Below are positions 32,761 through 43,719 of a stretch of DNA of 64,000 nt, piece after piece. A program made the translations under genes and the position numbers. Location: assembly GCF_032452875.1 (NCBI RefSeq), contig NC_083890.1:50116983-50180982 (forward strand). Reading direction: 5' to 3'. Each line of letters opens with the position of its first letter. Positions within the stretch are counted from its first letter, which is position 1. The notes under the pieces are model-generated. The model searched no databases. It worked only from the letters and a program-made list of their open reading frames with translations, and was not told where the DNA came from. Source of the stretch: Bos javanicus (lineage: Eukaryota > Chordata > Mammalia > Artiodactyla > Bovidae).

Positions 32761-33377
32761 CGGTGCCCAGGAGAGGCTTGGTGGTGCCCGGCCAGCCTCG
32801 TCCAGGACAGCTGGGCGAGTTGTCACACCGAGGCGTTGTTTGCTGATGAAGATTATGATTGCGAATGCAACTCTGTAATAACTGTGTGCATCTCTGGCAA
32901 GAGCATCGAGAGATCTAATTACTATTTCTCCATCCAATTTTCATGATAAATTATCCAGAAAGAGAAGAAATCGTCAAACTCAGCTTGATGCTTCATATGA
33001 AACACTAAACAAACATAAATGTTTTAGTATCCTGTCTCCAGGTTCCAGAAATTCGTTTAAACTAAAACCAATTTTTAAAAAATTGATGGTTAAAAAAACC
33101 CCCCAAAACCCAAAAGCCTGTCCACAGGCTTGCTACAACTGTTGTGGAGATGGTAACAGGAAGAGTCTATTGTAAAACAAGTTCAGTAGTTGATTTAGGG
33201 AGGTTCTAACAGGGGAACCTTGATGCTCTTAATTGCAGAGTTGAACCACTGTCCTTCCTGACTCTGGAAGACACGGACCAGGAGGAGGAGAAGGGGAGGC
33301 CGCACAGGTCATCTGTGGTCTGTTGCTCCATCCCACCCCTGGTGTTTCCCTGACCTCAGCGGACCACCCTCATTTCC
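32761..33377. other. Unclassified sequence
   Basis: Nothing recognised. Confidence 0.3.
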
Positions 33378-33455
33378 AGTAAATAAGCGGCAAAGCCGAG
33401 ACTGGAATGGAAAGCCCCAAATCCACAGTCCCGTGTCTTTTCAATACATCACCAT
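33378..33455 (-). repeat. MIR remnant
   Basis: 'agtaaataagcggcaaagcc' followed by 'cagtcccgtgtcttttc' resembles an antisense MIR head and core. Confidence 0.45.
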
Positions 33456-33479
33456 ACCTGATTTTGGTCTCACTAAAGT

Positions 33480-33785
33480 AATCTTTTTAAAAATTACCGT
33501 TGTAACCATTTTAAAGTGCACAGCTCAGTAGTAAGTACTTTCACATTGCAGCGAGACAAATCTCCAGAGCTTTTTCATCTTGCAAAACTGAAACTATCCC
33601 CGTTAAATAACAACTCCCAAAGTTCCCCTCCCCGAGCTCCTGGAAACCACCATCGCGCTTTCTGTCTCTACGAATTGAACCACTTTGGGTTCGTCAAATT
33701 AGTGGAATCAGATATTTCTCGTTCTGTGACTGACTGCGCTCAGCTTAATGTCCTCAGAGTTCATTTGTGCTGCAGCACGTGCCCA
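33480..33785 (-). mobile_element. L1M 3' UTR, left piece
   Basis: 'attttaaagtgcacagctcag', 'tctccagagctttttcatctt', 'ctgtctctacgaattgaac' and 'cttaatgtcctcagagttc' are diagnostic antisense L1M 3' UTR. The element resumes at 34390. Confidence 0.82.
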
Positions 33786-34389
33786 TGTTACAGAAAGGTG
33801 TGGGTACTGGCTGCTTGCTGCTCAACAGCCAGTAAACAGACCAGGCTGGTGGAAAGGGAAGTTTACTTTATTTCAGATTTGGGCAACTGGGGGGTGGACA
33901 TCTGTCCAAAGGCCGACTCTCTCCACGGGCAACCAGTGGGCAAGAGCTCACAGCACAGTCAGTTCTGACAGTCATCTTCAGACTGATCATCGATGGTCTG
34001 ACCAGCATCGTCTTGCTTTAGGAACAGTTAGTCTTCAGTTCCACGGTCCATTTGTCCCCTTTCATTGAGGCTGGTTCTCAGGAATGGGGCAGCTCACATC
34101 TTGGGCGCGGTCTGGCCATCATGTGGTCCCCTTCTTCCACCTGGTGTAGCACCTACACGACAGCTCACAGGCTATGGCTCAGAATATTATCTGTAGTCCT
34201 GGGGGAGGAACTGAAGGTCCTTGACTATGCTTGATGACTGCGTTATTATTTGGTCTCCCTTGACTGTTTTCCTTTGTTGCTGCACTTCTCATTTCTCTGA
34301 TTAAACTTACTCTTGAAAGTTTTCAACAGCAAAAGGCGAGCAGAGGACACTGAGCGGGCAAGGACCACAGGGTCCTGCTCCGTTTCCCC
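33786..34389. mobile_element. About 600-bp insertion in L1, LTR-like, family unknown
   Basis: The flanking L1 text is interrupted here and resumes at 'acttcctttttaaggctgaa'. The insert starts near TG and ends near CCCCA. It holds 'tttactttatttcag', which could be an inverted polyadenylation signal. I could not assign it to an LTR family or confirm a TSD. Confidence 0.45.
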
Positions 34390-34475
34390 AAGACTTCCTT
34401 TTTAAGGCTGAATACTGTTCCATTGTATGCATACACTACCTTTTGGTTTCACATATTCATTTTTTAAAAAGTCGA
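34390..34475 (-). mobile_element. L1M 3' UTR, right piece
   Basis: 'aggctgaatactgttccatt' and 'gtatgcatacactaccttt' continue the L1 of 33480-33785. Confidence 0.75.
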
Positions 34476-34479
34476 CTTC

Positions 34480-34660
34480 TCTACCTACTATGATCAGTGA
34501 AGGCTTCTCTAAGGAGATGACCCTTGAGTTGAATTTTGCATGATAAAAGGGAGTCGATCATTAAAGGATTTGAGGAAGAAGCAATCCAGGGAAAGGGAAT
34601 AGCAGATTCAGAAGTCAGAAAGCACATAGGAGTCTGAGAGTCAAAAAATCGGAAAGGCTG
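34480..34660 (-). repeat. L2 fragment
   Basis: 'gaaggcttctctaaggagat' and 'gggaaagggaatagcagatt' match antisense L2. Confidence 0.55.
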
Positions 34661-34995
34661 AATCCTGTAATCAATGGATAAACTAATAGAAGAATGAGTC
34701 TTGCTGAGACATGGAAGCCATGGTTAGAAATCTTAAATGTATTCCAAGTGGAATCATTTATGTATTTGCATGTGAATATTTGCAAATAATTTTCTTAGAA
34801 ATGGGAAAACTTGTATTAAGTAGTATCCGATGGATCCGTTGTATATCTGCATGTAACAGTGACCTTGTTACAGCGAGGGAAAAAAGTCAACTTTCCAAAC
34901 TATGTCCTGGAAAAGCTTCCTGTCTCCCTAAAGCACGTGGAAGACAGATGGCTAATTAATTACCAACTTTCTCCAAGAAAAGGTACCCTCTAAAT
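34661..34995. other. Unclassified sequence
   Basis: Nothing recognised. Confidence 0.3.
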
Positions 34996-35115
34996 CAGGG
35001 GTGGGCACACGTTTCGCATAGGGGACAGGGAGGAAAGACCTTTGGCTTTGGCAGCCATACAGCCCACGGCACAGCGACTCTCCCACCAGGTCTGCCTGGC
35101 TCCCGCACTTTTGTG
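34996..35115 (+). mobile_element. Possible hAT-like DNA transposon remnant
   Basis: 'aatcaggggtgggcacacgt' followed by 'ggaaagacctttggctttgg' and 'gcagccatacagcccac' resembles the element at 21195-21422. Divergence is strong. Confidence 0.45.
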
Positions 35116-35468
35116 GTTACTAACGGTTTTGCTCATTGTCTTCACTGCAAGCCTGAAGGCAGGGGTTCTCCCCTCCTATCGACAATGATTTTGTAGCACC
35201 CGGCACGTTAGACCCACAGCAGGAGCTTCACGTGTATTCTGTGTCCTTGTGCGGGATGTAAAAGGTGGTTACTTATAACTGGGGGAACACAGTGCTTGTT
35301 GATCGGCTAACTTCATCCTGTGCCAGGGGGTGCCCTTACAGTGTGTCGAGCTCCTTAGAAAGGAGCTAGTTCGTGCATATTCCTCTGGAGGACAACGTCC
35401 AGTCATTTAAAATGTCAGAGTTTGTATGTCAGTATGCCAGAGTTAAGATGAGAATTTAAGACACGTTT
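35116..35468. other. Unclassified sequence
   Basis: Nothing recognised. Confidence 0.3.
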
Positions 35469-35469
35469 T

Positions 35470-35640
35470 GAGATACTTATTTATTTGGCTGCTCGGGGTC
35501 TTCATTGCAGGAGCAGGATCTTTAGTTGTGGCATTTGAACTCTTAGTTGAGACATGCGGTTCCCCGATCAGGGATTGAAGCAGGGCCGCCTGCCTTGGGA
35601 GCATAGAGTTATTAGCCACTGGACCACCAGGGAGGTCCCT
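35470..35640 (-). mobile_element. CHR-type SINE
   Basis: The plus strand reads 'tttatttggctgctcggggt' to 'ggaccaccagggaggtccc'. Confidence 0.87.
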
Positions 35641-35999
35641 GAGGCAGTTCTGGTAGCTCCGGGAGTGTAAGAGTGAAGGGCTTATGGATTAGCATGGTAA
35701 TAAATGTTTGCTCCTTCTTTCTGGTCTTACTAGCACTGAGGCCGCAGTGTGTGGTCATGTTTGTTCATCGCTGTAGTAGGGCCCTGGCCAGCAGGGCAGT
35801 TGGGCAGAGGCTCACCTTTGCTGTCCTTTCCAGGCCCTGTGCTTGGCATGGCCTGCACACCTCCAGGGGACGTCACCTGGAGGGGGCAATCTTTTTCTGA
35901 GTTCATACACGGGTGTCCAGCTGTGCCTGGACTGACTGCTTAGCTCCAAACTTCTCTGGCTTATACACTGGTCTCCTAGCCTAGCTTTTCTACCTTAGA
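35641..35999. other. Unclassified sequence
   Basis: Nothing recognised. Confidence 0.3.
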
Positions 36000-36250
36000 G
36001 TTTTTCCTCATATCTCCTTCTGCCAGATTAATCTCATCATTCCTATGCTCAAAAACGCCAGGGGATTCCGAACACTCTCACGATGATCTTCCAGCCTCCT
36101 CTGATCTCCCAGCCTCCTCCGGGGCAGGTCCTGTCGCACTCGCCATGCCTGGCCTGCAGTCGCCTTGTCTGGCCCGCCCCATGCATGGCCATGCTGCCTC
36201 CGCCCCCGTGGGGCCCTCGCTGGTGTCCTGGCCTCGCAGTGCTGGCGGTT
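36000..36250 (+). repeat. Probable L2 fragment
   Basis: 'ttcctatgctcaaaaacgcc' and 'aggggattccgaacactctc' resemble L2 text preceding 'aaggccctgcatgatctggcc'. The right part is GC-rich and uncertain. Confidence 0.45.
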
Positions 36251-36276
36251 GGAGCACCGACAGCTAACATTTACTT
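36251..36276 (-). repeat. MIR, left piece
   Basis: 'acagctaacatttac' is the end of an antisense MIR whose body continues after the nested Bov-tA at 36401. Confidence 0.5.
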
Positions 36277-36400
36277 TCCCTGGAGAAGGAAATGGCAACC
36301 CACTCCAGTATTCTTGCAGGAGAATCCCATGGAGAGAGGAGCCTGGCAGGCTTCAGTCCATGGGGTCGCGAAGAGTTGGACACGACTGAGCCACTATCAT
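36277..36400 (+). mobile_element. Bov-tA SINE, 5' truncated, nested in MIR
   Basis: It begins at 'tccctggagaaggaaatgg' and ends 'ggacacgactgagccac'. No tRNA-like head is present. Confidence 0.85.
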
Positions 36401-36500
36401 CTATCTGAGTGTGCCAGATGCTGTGTAAGAGCTCTGCTGGCCGTGTCTCACTTACTTCTCGGAACAGTCCCCTGGGGTAGGTTCTGCAAAACTCCATCCC
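36401..36500 (-). repeat. MIR, right piece
   Basis: 'tgagtgtgccagatgctgtg' and 'cccctggggtaggttctgc' continue the antisense MIR. Confidence 0.6.
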
Positions 36501-36614
36501 TGCAGCCCTGAAATGCTGCACGCGCCTCATCTCCCTTTCTGAAAACAGCCCTATGAAGCAGTCTATAAAACCATGGTCTGATGACTCTCAGATGCTCTTG
36601 ACAACGTATTTCTT

Positions 36615-36780
36615 TATCATTCACATGCATTATCTCATTTAACTGTCTTGAGAATTCTGGGCCACATATTATTATTCCTGTTTTTCAACTGAAAAAAACT
36701 TGAAGCTCATAGATGTTACATAATTTTCTCAAGGGTATATAGTTACTTACAGGCAGAGCTGGTTCAGAGGCCTCAGCTGG
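36615..36780 (-). repeat. MIR SINE
   Basis: 'catgcattatctcatttaac' and 'ttacaggcagagctggttc' mark a second antisense MIR 100 bp away. Confidence 0.75.
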
Positions 36781-36810
36781 TTTGATACTAAAGGCTGGAC
36801 TGTTAAAAGG

Positions 36811-36868
36811 CCCGTGGTTCTCAAGCTGATTCACCCATAAGGATCACCAGTCAGTGGGAGCTAGTTTA
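36811..36868 (+). mobile_element. MER5A DNA transposon, piece 1
   Basis: 'gtggttctcaagctgattca' and 'aaggatcaccag' are the left end of MER5A, a short non-autonomous hAT element. Confidence 0.65.
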
Positions 36869-36886
36869 CTTTTATTTAGGTGTTTA

Positions 36887-37106
36887 GGGCATCCCAGGTG
36901 GCACTAGAGGTAAAGAACCCACCTGCCAACGTCGGAGACGTGAGAGACGGGGGTTTGACCGCTGGGTCGGGAGGATCCCCTGGAGCCAGAAATGGCAGCC
37001 CACTCCAGTGTTTTTGCCTGGAGAATCCCAAGGACGGAGGAGGCTGGTGGGCTACAGTCCATGGGGTTTCAAAGAGTCAGACATGACTGAAAGCGACTTA
37101 GCATGA
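36887..37106 (+). mobile_element. Bov-tA SINE nested in MER5A
   Basis: From 'gggcatcccaggtggcacta' to 'cagacatgactgaaagcgac'. The host sequence GGGAGCTAGTTTA (36856-36868) recurs as GGGAGCTGGTTTA (37122-37134), which fits target duplication. Confidence 0.88.
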
Positions 37107-37121
37107 GCTCTACAGTTGTTT

Positions 37122-37213
37122 GGGAGCTGGTTTAAAATGGGCACTGACTCTAGAGATTCTGCTCCTGTTGACCTGGGGGAGGGCCAGGGAACATACATTT
37201 TCCATTTGCAGTT
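37122..37213 (+). mobile_element. MER5A, piece 2
   Basis: 'gactctagagattctgctcc' and 'agggaacatacattttccat' continue MER5A between the two SINEs. Confidence 0.6.
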
Positions 37214-37420
37214 GGGCTTCCCTGGTAGCTCAGATGGTAAAGAATCTGCATGGCAACACAGAAGACCTGGATTTGATCCCTGGGTTGGGAACTTCCCCTG
37301 GAGAAGGAATGGCAGCCAATTCCAGTATTCTTGCCTGGGAAATTCTGTGGACAGAGGAGCCTGGCGGGCTACAGTCTGTGGAGTCGCAAAGAGTCGGACA
37401 CGACTGAGTGACGAACACTT
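37214..37420 (+). mobile_element. Bov-tA SINE, second insertion in the same MER5A
   Basis: A complete copy, 'gggcttccctggtagctcag' to 'gagtcggacacgactgagtg'. Flanks 'ttttccatttg' and 'ttttcacttg' may be the TSD. Confidence 0.92.
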
Positions 37421-37490
37421 TTCACTTGTTCGTATGTGGCTTGGGAGATTCTGCTGCAGCTGTTTTGTGGAACACCTCTGGGAACCCCAG
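37421..37490 (+). mobile_element. MER5A, piece 3
   Basis: 'gagattctgctgcagctgtt' and 'gaacacctctgggaacccc' resemble the MER5A right half. Confidence 0.5.
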
Positions 37491-37720
37491 GCTAGACCAG
37501 CAGGTGATGAACATTTTCCTCTTCCACTTGGCAGTATACAGTCAGTACATTCAGCTGCTTCTGAACCACAATTATCGGGCTCGGTGATCAGTGTACAGCA
37601 GGATATTATGTCCGTGGAAAGGTATCCATTTCATCTCAGAGAGGCCCTGACATCTTTGAATGTGAATTTAAGAGAAGCAGAGCACAGATCTACTTCACAC
37701 CATTTAAAATAGTAAATGGG
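37491..37720. other. Unclassified sequence
   Basis: No family recognised. An open frame crossing this area begins in the SINE and is not a gene. Confidence 0.3.
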
Positions 37721-37721
37721 G

Positions 37722-37776
37722 CTTCCCCGGCGATCCAGTGGTTTCAAAGAATAAAGTTAATTAAAAAAAAAAAATA
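37722..37776 (+). mobile_element. CHR-type SINE with most of the body missing
   Basis: Only the head 'gcttccccggcgatccagtg' and an A-rich tail with a 12-A run at 37764-37775 remain. The B-box and body are missing between them. Confidence 0.65.
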
Positions 37777-38372
37777 GCAACCTGCTTCTTCAGACGGCCA
37801 TGGTTTCCCACTCTGATTCTGGAGGTGAAAGAAAGAATTCTCTGGAAGTGTCAAAAGCACTGGTTATATGTTGAGATTCCTCAGCTTGCCCAACAAAAGA
37901 TCTGTGAATGCTTGGAAAACCCGAGATTTTCCTGATAGGTTTAACAGAGTGTGTTGTTAAAGGAAATGGCCTTGCCCAGTATTGGGATCAACCACAGAGC
38001 ATCAGGCCGAAGGGGATTATTCTCAAGCTGTAAAATTTAATGGGGTTTACTCTGCTAGGTTTCAGACCTTCTTGGGACCCATGATTCTGTTTTCTGTCTG
38101 TTTTTCCTTTTCAGAATGGGAATGTCTATCCTGGGTCTACCTCACTGCTGTATTCTGCAAGTAGACGCCTTGTCTGTTTCATGGGTTCACAGATACAGGG
38201 AATTTTGCCCCAGGGTGACACACCCCGCTGGCTCACCCATATCTGATGTAGATGGTATTTAGATGAGATTTTGGACTTCAAGTTGATGCTGTAATGATTT
38301 AAGACTTCTGAAAATGTGGGGATGAAGTGAATATATTTTGCATGTGAGAAGGACGTGCATTAACTATGCAGA
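37777..38372. other. Unclassified sequence
   Basis: Nothing recognised. Confidence 0.3.
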
Positions 38373-38374
38373 GG

Positions 38375-38810
38375 GTGGGCTGTTAATTGTGTCTCCTCCA
38401 AACTCATGTGTTGAAGACCTAACTCGCAACACTTCAGAATGCTACCTTATTCAGAAACAGAGTCATTGCGGAAATAATTAGTTAAAATGAGTTCATACTG
38501 GAGTGGGGTGTGCCCTAATCCAATACGACTGGTGTTCTTATAAAAGGGAAAGATTTGGACATGGACATGCACAGAGAATGCGTGTGACAAAGAAGAGAGA
38601 TCACAGCGATGCATCTACAGACCAAGGAATGCCGAGACCGCCAGCAAACCATCAGAGCCCAGGAGGGGAGCATGCAACAGATTTCCCCTTGTAGCCCTTG
38701 GGAGAAACCAACTGTGCCAACGACCTTGGATTTCTAGCCTCCAAAACTGTGAGACAGTGAAGTTTCTCGTGTTTAAGCCATTTGGTCTGTGGTGCTTTGT
38801 TATGGCAGCA
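38375..38810 (+). mobile_element. MaLR (MLT1-like) LTR
   Basis: 'gttaattgtgtctcctccaa', 'aatccaatacgactggtgtt', 'agcctccaaaactgtgagac' and 'tttgttatggcagca' occur in MLT1 order. A BovB joins directly at its right edge. Confidence 0.82.
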
Positions 38811-39669
38811 TTCAGTTCAGTTCAGTTCAGTTCAGTCGCTCAGTCACGTCTGACACTTTGCAACCACATGGACTGCAGCATGCCAGGTTACCTGTCCTCC
38901 ACTATCTCTCAGAGTTTACTCAAACTCATGTCTGTTGAGTCAGTGATGCCATTCAACCACCTCATCCTCTGTTGTCCCCTTCTCCTCCCACCCTCAATGT
39001 TTCCCAGCATCAGAGTCTTTTCAAGTGAATCAGCCCTTTGCATCAGGTGGCCAAAGTATTGGAATTTCAGCTTCAGCATCAGTCCTTCCAATGAATATTC
39101 AGGACTGATCTCTTTTAGGATGGACTGGTTGGACCTCCTTGCAGTCCAAGGGACTCTCAAGAGTCTTCTCCAACACCACAGTTCAAAAGCATCAATTCTT
39201 CAGCGCTCAGCTTTCCTTATAGTCCAAGTCTCACATCCGTACATGACCACTGGAAAAACCATAGCTTTGACTAGACGGACCTCTGTTGACAAAGTAATGT
39301 CTCTGCTTTTGAATATGCTGTCTAAGTTGGTCATAGCTTTTCTTCCAAGGAGTAAGTGTCTTTTAATTTCACGTCTGTAGTCACCATCTACAATGATTTT
39401 GGAGCCCAAAAAAATGAAGTCTGTCATGGTTTCCATTATTTCCCTATCTATTTGCTATGAAGTGATGGGACCGGATGCCATGATCTTAGTTTTCTGAATG
39501 TTGAGCTTTAAGCCAACTTTTTCTCTCTCCTCTTTCACTTGCATCAAGAGGCTGTTTAGTTCTTCTTTGCTTTCTGCCATAAGGTGGTGTCATCTGCATA
39601 TCTGAGGTTATCCATATTTCTCCCGCCAGTCTTGATTCCAGCCTGTGCTTCATCCAGCCCGGCATTACT
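38811..39669 (-). mobile_element. BovB LINE 3' portion
   Basis: Antisense BovB of about 860 bp from the (TTCAG)n tail at 38811-38835 to the region just after the YADD box ('cttatggcagaaag'-equivalent near 39580). The minus frame is broken by small indels, for example near 39490-39590. Confidence 0.93.
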
Positions 39670-39730
39670 AGATTTTGGTTTATGATTTAATGCTCTCTGG
39701 ACACAGAACGTCTTCCCTGAGGACTGTCTT

Positions 39731-39778
39731 TCAGTTCAGTTCAGTCACATGGTTGTGTCTGACCCTTTGTGACCCCAG
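39731..39778 (-). mobile_element. BovB/BOV-A terminal scrap
   Basis: About 48 bp, 'ttcagttcagttcagtcaca' plus 'gaccctttgtgacccc', the end of a BovB-type 3' terminus. Confidence 0.6.
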
Positions 39779-39835
39779 GGCCCTAAGTTAATCAGTCAAG
39801 GACTCCATTTTCAGAACATTCTAGGATAAGGGGAA

Positions 39836-40143
39836 ATTGATGCCTTCGAACTGTGGTGCTGTAGAATACTGATGAGAGTCCCTTGGACAGCAAGGAGATC
39901 AAACCAGTCAATCCTAAAGGAAATCAGCAAAGGGCTGACTCACTTGAAAAGACCCTGATGCTGGGAAAGACTGAGGGAAGGAGGAGAAGGGGACGACAGG
40001 GGATGAGATGGTCGGATGGCATCATCGACTCAATGGACGTGAGTTTGAGCAAACTGTGGGAGATAGAGCAGGACTGGGAAGCCTGGTGTGCTGTAGTCCA
40101 TGGGGTTGCAAAGAGTTGGACACGACTGAGTGACTGAACAACA
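39836..40143 (+). mobile_element. BovB LINE 3' end, internally deleted
   Basis: Sense BovB from 'attgatgccttcgaactgtg' to 'gagttggacacgactgagtg'. The segment coding 'PGCSLEG...YFGHLM' is deleted near 39928-39932 compared with other copies. Confidence 0.9.
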
Positions 40144-42892
40144 ACCATGGGGGAAACATCATGGAACCGGAATTTTAGCAAAATGTCCGTGAACCTTGGG
40201 GTCCCCACGGTGCTACTCCCTGAAGCCAGGGGATGAGTGACCGCAGCCCAGAATCCGCCCTCGAGACCGGGCCCGGGACTAAGCGTTGCTGGGCATCCAT
40301 CCCTTGCCCCCTGAAGCTGATTCTCAGCAGGTACCTCGCTCTGCTTGGATTCAAACATCAGCATTCTAGGGCAGCCACAGGAAGAATGAGAGGCGTTGGG
40401 CCATGGTCTGGGTGACGGGGAAGAAGAGGGAGATAAACTTCAGGTCAGGCCAAGATTCCCAGCAGGGGGCCAGCTCACGGCTGCGGGTGGAGCACTGGCT
40501 GCCCTGCTGTCTGCTGGGCAGAGGCTCCGTTCTGGGAAGACAGGGTTCCATAGCCCTGAGCCTTCCCGTGTCTCTTTCTCACTCAGCTGGATGCCCTGCC
40601 CTGAGCCGCAGAGGGCGGCGCTTTGGAATGCTCGTTGGTGTTGCCTCAGTGTTTTCCAGCTGGTTGCCTGGCTTAGGTGATGAGTCTGCAGAATGTGCCT
40701 GAAGGACTTGAACTCAGATGGTGAGTCCGTGTTCACCGTGATGCTGACTCACTCCTGTGCTCCACCGTGGGAGGGTCTCAGAGTCACTGAACAGGTGATC
40801 CGAGTGCTCATTTGCATGGGGTGCAATCTATGAGAAGTTATGAGCTCCCTCTGTATTCTCTAGAGCAATGATTCTAAGATGCCGTCACCACGAGGTCACA
40901 GTTCCTTTTCTGAGTCCTCCTTCCTCTGGCAGCTCCTTCTGAAAGGAAGGAGACGCACTTTAGCCCATGGCAGCATCTAAGCCACAACCCCCACCCCCGC
41001 CTTCCATTGCACCTCCAGAGCGGGGCTTTGAAAATGCCCGGTCCCGGGTAAAAGATCGCTAAAGTGGAGGAACAACACACTGCCTCCAAAACCCCAACCT
41101 GGATAAATAGAAAACTTCTGAAAGTGAGTGTTCACAATGGAAAGAACGGGAGAGGACCTCAGCCCCCTGCCTCTCGGTGTGGCCCAAGGAGCGTTTCATG
41201 AATGACACTCATCGAGGCAACAGGCCCAGAGTCTGCTCTGTGCTTGGAGAAGAATCTCACTTTATAAACCATCCTCTTGAGTTAGCACAGTGAACATCAG
41301 CAGGACGGAGCAAGTGTGGGTGAGATCAGAGAGGAAGAGGACGGCAGGCAGGCACTCAGTCTGTTCACTGGAAAACGGTGGCTGCAAAATCTGCTGGTGG
41401 CCTGGACCCATGGTCTAGGATGCCGGGACCCCGAGGCCCTGCTCTGATAGAAGTGGCTTGGCACTGACACATTCTGGGCCTGCAGTCTGCCCATGGCCGC
41501 CGTGCTGACAAGTGTTGGATGAATGGCTCCTCTGTGTCACCTTCTGTGGATGTGCTGGGCTCACCAGGAGGTGGTTGATCAGGAGGACCGCAGAGCCCGA
41601 TGGTTAACCGGTGATCACGGGACAAGAGCACAGTGTGGGTGGGAGCTCTGGGTGATGCTCACTGCCCGGGCGGGATGAGGGGTGTGGCTCGTTGCTGGTG
41701 CTCATTCTTGGAACTAAGTCTTGATTGCTCCTTCTCTATTTGCTCATAATAACTTCCAACTGGAGCTATGAATTTGGGGAAAAACTTGATCGTGGGGCCT
41801 CTTTCTCTCATCTCTTCTCTCTCTCTTCATTTTTGTTGTCTCTGTGTGACATGAAGCCATGGGCCACGGTCATATTTGCAGAGTTAGTCCATAGAATCAG
41901 GACCAAGTGCATCACAGCAAGGCAGGGGCTTCAGAAAAGGCAGGGGGAGGACTGAGTCTGGAAACATGGAACTCTAATTGCCAGGTTCCAGAGATGGAGT
42001 GTGGTCAGGCACAGAGCTGGCTGTGGGCCAGAGTGAGGGCCGCAGAGGTCCCGGAGGACTGAGGGGGTGGAGAGGACCAGAAGTGGGCAGAGAAGTGTCC
42101 ACTCCTCCGGGAAGACTTGTGAACACAGAGCGGCCTCCTGGCCTGGTTAGATGGCCCCACGTGCTCTCACCGCCAGGCAGAGGCGTCTGGAAACACAGGT
42201 CACCAGGGGCGGAGGCTGGGCCCTGGGCAGGGCTGAGCTTGGTGAGGAGTTTACAGCGAAGGTCTGGCACTCATCTGGGTAGAGTCTGAGCCTTTTCTGG
42301 GGTTTTGTTTAGTTTATTTCCTGGAGCATGGATTCAGAGAAGTCCTCCTGACTTCCGAGGGGACTCGAGGCTTTGGAGTCACTTCTGAGAGATCTCTGCA
42401 TGTCGAGAGGCAACATCTCATCCGGACGCTGCGTCCAGACATGCTTTCATCTCCACTTCCTTCGGCTGATTTCCTTGCATGTCCTTCTCTTTTGAAAAGG
42501 AGATGCTGTTTGTTCCGTCACATGGAATTGCGATTACTCACCCGGGGAAGAGTGCCCCCCTCGAGACTCTGGCAAGAAGAGCAGGGGAAATTCCTTTCAA
42601 CACTGGCCCCGAGGAATTCTCGTGATCCTGGTTTCCATTTTGGTCAAGACCGAGATGAAAGGACTCGACCCAACACTGAGAAGAGCTGTAATTTTGATCC
42701 CGAGGGAAGCAGAGCTAGATGAGAAGCGAGGCCCCCCTTTAATCTGGCCTGTGAATGAGGAGCTGCTTCCTGGTACAAGTTGAACAATGATCGGGAGTCA
42801 GATTCCTGGAGCCGGTCTCTTAATCTGCGCCCCGGGAGGGGAGGAGAAGCAGCCGTGGAGAAGGGTCTGATGCTTCTCCCCCTCCAGGTGTC
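40144..42892. other. Unclassified 2.7-kb region
   Basis: Mixed GC content, no recognised repeat family and no open frame with a domain. I see nothing to annotate but cannot exclude non-coding transcription. Confidence 0.4.
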
Positions 42893-42894
42893 CG

Positions 42895-43241
42895 CTGATG
42901 GAATGAGATGCCTTCTTAGGCTGTCTGGGCTGCTATTGAGAGCTTGTGAGCGACAGACACTTCCCACAGCTCTGCAGGTGGGAATTCTGAGACCGGGGGT
43001 GGTGTGGGGGGGAGCCTCTGCGGGGTCAGTGCGGACCCTCTGATGTGATACAGACCTCGCTCCATGTCCTTCCTTGGTGGAGGGGCTGTGGGCCCTGGGG
43101 AGGTCTCTTTAATAAGGACATTAATCCCACCACACGGCCTTCACTCCCGTGACCTCATCACTTCCCAAAGTCTCTGCCTGCCAACACCATCACCTCTGAG
43201 GGTTAGGATTTCAACATGCAACACAAGCATTGAGACCACAG
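42895..43241 (-). mobile_element. MaLR-like LTR
   Basis: The plus strand shows 'gctgtctgggctgctattga', 'tttaataaggacattaatcc', 'cgtgacctcatcacttccc' and 'gagggttaggatttcaacat'. Together these are the reverse complement of an MLT1-type LTR. Confidence 0.65.
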
Positions 43242-43258
43242 CATCTACCTACTGTTTT

Positions 43259-43458
43259 CTTTTTTTTTCTAATATTTTTCAGCTGCGTCTGGTCTTAGTC
43301 GTGGCATGCAGGACCTTCAACGCACCGTGACGGATCTTTTGTTGTGGCCTGGGCTCGGTACAGCATGTGAGATCTTAGTTCCCCAGCCCGGGATCTAACC
43401 CGCATCCTTGCACTGCAAGGCGAATTCTTAATTCCACCAGACCACCAGGGAAGTCCGA
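43259..43458 (-). mobile_element. CHR-type SINE with TSD
   Basis: T-rich tail at the left, head 'gaccaccagggaagtcc' at the right. The TSDs are CATCTACCTACTGTTTT (43242-43258) and CATCCACCTACGTTTT (43459-43474). Confidence 0.9.
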
Positions 43459-43474
43459 CATCCACCTACGTTTT

Positions 43475-43715
43475 GACTTTGTGTGTTTATAACAGTTTTT
43501 ATTAATGCAATTAGAAATAGCAGATTTCCTAGAGAAAATTTCCAGTGGGTAACGATGGAACTTCTTATTGTGGATGATAATGGACATTTCTATTTGAAGG
43601 TTTTGTTTTTATTTATTTTTTACATCTCGTGGATTCTAGCCATTCTGGGATATGTAACTCCGAGAACTTCATTACTTCAGATTTAGGATTCTGTAAAAAA
43701 TTTTTTTAGAAATTA
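43475..43715. other. AT-rich, unassigned
   Basis: No diagnostic text. It may be decayed L1. Confidence 0.3.
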
Positions 43716-43719
43716 AATC

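Noticed and set aside
37116..37712. 198-codon plus-strand open frame
   Set aside because: It runs through MER5A and a Bov-tA SINE before entering unclassified DNA, so it is a chance frame over repeats.
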